Below are positions 60,707 to 64,000 of a stretch of 64,000 bases of DNA, piece after piece. The notes beneath the pieces were generated by a model. The model saw only the letters and a program-made list of their open reading frames with translations, was not told the DNA's origin and did no database searches. Within the stretch, counting starts at the first letter, position 1, and each line of letters starts with the position of its first letter. The stretch lies in the NCBI GenBank assembly GCA_036759545.1, contig DAIOUL010000004.1:1-64000 (forward strand), read 5' to 3'. The stretch is from 66-474 sp036759545. GTDB lineage: Bacteria > Pseudomonadota > Gammaproteobacteria > Xanthomonadales > Rhodanobacteraceae. The position numbers and the translations under genes were made by a program.

Positions 60707-61942
60707 TTACGCGCCTGCGGCGCTAACCCGCCCCACTTTGGCGATGGTCAATTCCGCGAAGAATTCCTCGAAGCGCTGCAAACCGGCGTCGAGTTGCGCG
60801 CGTGGACAGGTGTAGGAAATACGCAAAGCGCGCGGCTCGCCGAATGCGGAACCCGGAACGCACGCCACGCCTTTCGATTCCAGCAACGCTGCGCAGAAGT
60901 CGACGTCGTTGTCGATCACCATTCCGTTGTGCGATCTGCCGAATGCAACCGAAATATCCGGGAACGCGTAGAACGCACCTTGCGGGCGCGGGCACTTCAC
61001 GCCGGGGATCGACAGCAGCGCATCCAGCACCTCGTCGCGGCGGCGCGCGAACTCGGTGCACTTCTCTTTCGTGATTTTCTGCGAACCGGTCAAGGCAGCA
61101 ACCGCCGCGGCGGTGACGACTTCCGGCAGATTGGTGATGTGGTTGGAATTGAGCGTCACCAGTGCGTTTGCCAGCAACTCCGGTGCGGCAACGAAGCCGA
61201 CGCGCCAGCCCGGCATGCCATAAGTCTTGGAGAGCGAGTCCATGATCGCGGTGCGTTCGCGCAGTTCCGGCTTGAACTGCACGAAGTTGTGGTAACCCAC
61301 ACCGTCGAACACCATGCGGTTGTAGATGTCGTCGGTGATGATCCATGTGTCCGGGTGTTTCACCAGCACGTCGGCCAGCGCGGCGATTTCCTCGCGCGTG
61401 TAGACCATGCCGGTCGGATTGGAGGGATTGTTGAACAGGAAAACTTTCGGCCTGCTCGCCAGCGCGCGGTCGAGCTGCGCCGGCGTCATCTTGTAGTTCT
61501 GTTCCGGCGGGCACGGCAGCAGCGTGATCTTCGCGCCGAGGATTTCCGCGATGTCGAGATACGACGTCCAGTACGGCGTCGGGAAGACGATCTCGTCGCC
61601 TTCGTCCAGCAACGCCTCGCACAGGTTGTAGAGCACCTGCTTGGCGCCGATGCCGACCGCGACGTTGGACCGCTTGTAACCGTCGAGTCCGATCTCGCGC
61701 ATGTGCGCGAGAAATGCATCGAGCAGATCCTCGCGGCCGCGGTTGGAACCGTAGGCGCCGGTGTCGTGCTTCAGCGCCTCGCGCACCGCTTCGTACACGT
61801 GCTCGCCCGGCAGGAAGTTCGGCACGCCGATCGAGAAATTGACGATGTCGCGGCCGGCGGCTTTCAACTGCTTGGCCTTGTCCGCGATGATCATGATCGC
61901 GCTGGGTTTTGCGCGGCTCATTCTGGTGGCGAGTTTCGGCAT
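60707..61942 (-). CDS. PLP-dependent aminotransferase, aspartate aminotransferase type (class I)
   Basis: 411 residues. Fold-type I motifs: SIGVPNFLPGEHVYEAVREA, GIGAKQVLYNLCEALLDEGD, the FLFNNPSNPTGMVYTREE segment and the PLP lysine (about Lys239) in SLSKTYGMPGWRVGF. It is in the AspC/AlaA/LL-DAP-like group and probably moves amino groups between aspartate (or a related amino acid) and 2-oxoglutarate. The exact substrate cannot be told. It is 133 nt upstream of mdh on the same strand. Confidence 0.88.
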   Translation of the reverse strand: MPKLATRMSRAKPSAIMIIADKAKQLKAAGRDIVNFSIGVPNFLPGEHVYEAVREALKHDTGAYGSNRGREDLLDAFLAHMREIGLDGYKRSNVAVGIGAKQVLYNLCEALLDEGDEIVFPTPYWTSYLDIAEILGAKITLLPCPPEQNYKMTPAQLDRALASRPKVFLFNNPSNPTGMVYTREEIAALADVLVKHPDTWIITDDIYNRMVFDGVGYHNFVQFKPELRERTAIMDSLSKTYGMPGWRVGFVAAPELLANALVTLNSNHITNLPEVVTAAAVAALTGSQKITKEKCTEFARRRDEVLDALLSIPGVKCPRPQGAFYAFPDISVAFGRSHNGMVIDNDVDFCAALLESKGVACVPGSAFGEPRALRISYTCPRAQLDAGLQRFEEFFAELTIAKVGRVSAAGA

Positions 61943-62006
61943 GGCTCTTCCGATTCGGCGAGGAAAAACGGCGTGATTTTAGCACGCGGTGGCGAGTGCC
62001 CGTGGA

Positions 62007-62519
62007 TCAGCCGCGCGCGTCCAGCGTCTTGTTCCACTCGGCGATGCGCGCAGACTGGGACGCGAGCAATGAGGAAGCATCGCCGTCGATCGTGACCTTC
62101 TCGATCCTGTCGCCGCCGCGGATCGCGTTCACCACCTTCTGGTCCTCCGTGGAGATGACTTCACCGAACACCGTGTGCTTGCCGTCCAGCCACGCTGTCG
62201 GCACGTGCGTGATGAAGAACTGACTGCCGTTGGTGCCGGGACCGGCGTTGGCCATCGACAACACGCCGGGCTTGTCGTGTTTCAGTCCGGTGCGCACTTC
62301 GTCTTCGAAGCGATAACCCGGCCCGCCGCGACCCGAACCTTCAGGGCAACCGCCCTGGATCATGAAATCCGGAATCACGCGGTGGAAGTTCAGCCCGTCG
62401 TAGAAGCCGCGTTGCGCGAGGTTGACGAAGTTCGCCACCGTCACGGGCGCCTGATCCGCGAACAGGCGCAGGTGGATCGGGCCGCGGGAAGTCTGCATCG
62501 TGGCGGTCAGTGCGGTCAT
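62007..62519 (-). CDS. Peptidyl-prolyl cis-trans isomerase, cyclophilin type
   Basis: 170 residues without a signal peptide, so cytoplasmic (PpiB-like). Active-site motifs FHRVIPDFMIQGGCPEG (catalytic Arg, Phe, Met, Gln), SMANAGPGTNGSQFFITHVP and WLDGKHTVFGEVI are complete. The enzyme catalyses proline isomerisation during protein folding. It is divergent from typA, with a 170-nt intergenic region that holds a TATAAT on the plus strand. Confidence 0.93.
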   Translation of the reverse strand: MTALTATMQTSRGPIHLRLFADQAPVTVANFVNLAQRGFYDGLNFHRVIPDFMIQGGCPEGSGRGGPGYRFEDEVRTGLKHDKPGVLSMANAGPGTNGSQFFITHVPTAWLDGKHTVFGEVISTEDQKVVNAIRGGDRIEKVTIDGDASSLLASQSARIAEWNKTLDARG

Positions 62520-62597
62520 TTCGAATCCTTGGTCGAGGGCAATCGACTAGCTTAACAAGCCCACCAGCGAATGCCAGCGGTGGACCGTCCGAGCGGG

Positions 62598-62603
62598 TAT
62601 AAT
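62598..62603 (+). promoter_or_regulatory. -10 element candidate upstream of typA
   Basis: A perfect TATAAT lies 87 nt before the typA ATG, but no convincing -35 is seen at the expected spacing. The predicted leader contains a GC hairpin (CGGCCGC/GCGGCCG, 62661-62677). Confidence 0.4.
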
Positions 62604-62689
62604 TGCGACATGCGCGGCATGCCTGAGGTCGGCAAGCCGCTTTTTCTTTCCCTCGAAATTCGGCCGCGCTGCGGCCGTTCGGCGTGCCC

Positions 62690-64000
62690 ATGTCCATCCA
62701 GAACCTGCGCAACATCGCGATCGTCGCCCACGTCGATCACGGCAAGACCACGCTGGTCGATCAACTGCTGAAGCAATCCGGCACGCTTTCGGAACGCGCG
62801 GTGGTGCCCGACCGCGTGATGGACAGCAACGATCTGGAACGCGAGCGCGGCATCACGATTCTGTCCAAGAACACCGCGATCCGCTGGAGCGATCCGCGCG
62901 GCGAGCAGTGGCGCATCAACATCGTGGACACCCCCGGGCACGCCGATTTCGGCGGCGAAGTCGAACGCGTGCTGTCGATGGTTGATTCGGTTTTACTTCT
63001 CGTCGATGCGATGGACGGCCCGATGCCGCAGACGCGCTTCGTCACGCAGAAGGCGTTCCGGATGGGTTTCAAGCCCATCGTGGTGATCAACAAGATCGAC
63101 CGCCCCGGCGCGCGGCCGGACTGGGTGCTCAATCAAACTTTCGATCTGTTCGACCGCCTCGGCGCTTCCGACGAGCAACTGGACTTCCCGGTGGTGTACG
63201 CCTCCGCGCTGCAAGGCTATGCCGGCTTGCAACACGACGTGCGCGGCGGCGACATGACGCCGCTGTTCGAGTCGATCGTGAAAAACGTGCAGGCGCCGCA
63301 AGTGGATCCGGACGGCGCCTTCCAGATGCGCGTGTCTTCGCTCGACTACAACTCCTATGTCGGCGTGATCGGCGTGGGCCGAGTGCAGCGTGGCACGGTG
63401 CGGACGAACATGCCGGTCGCGATCGTCGATCGCGAAGGCAGGAAGCGCACGGGCAAGGTGCTGCAAGTACTCGGCTTCATGGGCCTGGAGCGGCGCGAAG
63501 TGGATTCCGCGCAGGCCGGCGACATCATCGCGATCAGCGGCATCGAGAACCTGAGCATCTCGGATACTCTGTGCGATCCGGCGCAACCCGAAGCGCTTCC
63601 CGCGCTGACGGTGGACGAGCCGACGATCTCCATGACCTTCCAGGTCAACAACTCGCCGTTTGCGGGCCACAAGCAGCACAGCGGCGGACGTTTCCTCACC
63701 TCAAGACAGATTCGCGAACGCCTGACGCGCGAGACGCTGCACAACGTCGCGCTGAAAGTCGAGGACACCGAAGACCCGGACAAATTCAAGGTCTCGGGAC
63801 GCGGCGAATTGCATCTGTCCATCCTGATCGAAACCATGCGCCGCGAAGGCTACGAGCTCGCGGTGTCGCGTCCGGAAGTAATCGTGCGCGAGATCAACGG
63901 CGTGCTGCAGGAGCCTTACGAACAGCTCGTGGTAGACATGGAAGAGCAATACCAGGGCGGCGTGATGGAGCGCCTCGGCACGCGCAAGGCGCAACTGAAG
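62690..64000 (+). CDS. typA: Translational GTPase TypA/BipA (cut by window end)
   Basis: Frame open from ATG 62690 to the window edge, 437 residues of an expected 605 or so. G1 is AHVDHGKTT, switch I contains ERERGITILSKN, G3 is VDTPGHADFGG and G4 is NKIDRPGARP. The EF-G-like domain II (about 205-290) and domain III follow (GRGELHLSILIETMRREGYE). TypA/BipA binds the ribosome and supports 50S assembly and growth under stress such as cold. The C-terminal domain specific to BipA is not visible here. Confidence 0.95.
   Translation, partial: MSIQNLRNIAIVAHVDHGKTTLVDQLLKQSGTLSERAVVPDRVMDSNDLERERGITILSKNTAIRWSDPRGEQWRINIVDTPGHADFGGEVERVLSMVDSVLLLVDAMDGPMPQTRFVTQKAFRMGFKPIVVINKIDRPGARPDWVLNQTFDLFDRLGASDEQLDFPVVYASALQGYAGLQHDVRGGDMTPLFESIVKNVQAPQVDPDGAFQMRVSSLDYNSYVGVIGVGRVQRGTVRTNMPVAIVDREGRKRTGKVLQVLGFMGLERREVDSAQAGDIIAISGIENLSISDTLCDPAQPEALPALTVDEPTISMTFQVNNSPFAGHKQHSGGRFLTSRQIRERLTRETLHNVALKVEDTEDPDKFKVSGRGELHLSILIETMRREGYELAVSRPEVIVREINGVLQEPYEQLVVDMEEQYQGGVMERLGTRKAQLK

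Overview
The window is a GC-rich draft-assembly scaffold; a 100-base N run at 30091-30190 marks a scaffold join. Gene content and order suggest a gammaproteobacterium of the Xanthomonadales/Lysobacterales group, probably near Rhodanobacteraceae. This is an inference from the miaA-hfq-hflX-hflK-hflC-purA block, the imuA-imuB-dnaE2 mutasome cassette, tdh-kbl, and prpB/prpC/prpD. No rRNA, tRNA or CRISPR array was seen. Both ends are cut: an SPFH-domain gene on the left and typA/bipA on the right.

Layout. 1-3320: small genes, a secreted DUF3887 protein with a secreted alpha/beta hydrolase, and a VanY-type peptidase. 3363-10846 (minus): TerC transporter, AlkA glycosylase, DUF423 protein, a Gld-like ABC system and an SRPBCC protein. 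11027-16943: DNA repair and mutagenesis genes (UdgX; dnaE2, imuB, imuA). 17153-28852: an accessory, defence-rich stretch with four toxin-antitoxin pairs (AbrB/PIN, AbrB/Doc, DUF1778/GNAT, MazE/MazF), a very large type ISP restriction-modification gene broken by one frameshift, and a TIR-domain gene overlapping its end. A VOC protein, a secreted GH39 glycosidase and a DUF2784 protein lie among them. 28972-35690 (minus): the conserved miaA-to-purA block, interrupted between hflC and purA by a GIY-YIG nuclease gene sitting between two nearly identical palindromic repeats. 35832-46445: an EAL phosphodiesterase with a degenerate GGDEF domain, tdh-kbl, an OmpA-type porin, prpD, a second TerC-family transporter behind a yybP-ykoY manganese riboswitch, and a FadH-like reductase.

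46596-52253 is the most unusual locus. A sigma-54 activator faces a five-gene minus-strand operon: a glycine-rich secreted protein, two small secreted proteins with double-glycine motifs, a periplasmic C39 peptidase, and an outer-membrane barrel with an N-terminal coiled coil. The parts resemble a divergent Fap-type functional-amyloid system. A good sigma-54 -24/-12 element lies just upstream of the first gene, with a 20-bp-period direct repeat further upstream that could bind the activator.

52389-64000 is mostly metabolic: GST, prpC and prpB with two tandem paralogous membrane-anchored proteins of unknown function between them, a TPR/TolB-like membrane protein, a YihY-type protein, malate dehydrogenase, an aspartate-type aminotransferase, cyclophilin and typA. 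A family of short palindromic repeats (CTGGATTCCGG...CCGGAATGACG type) is scattered in intergenic gaps throughout.
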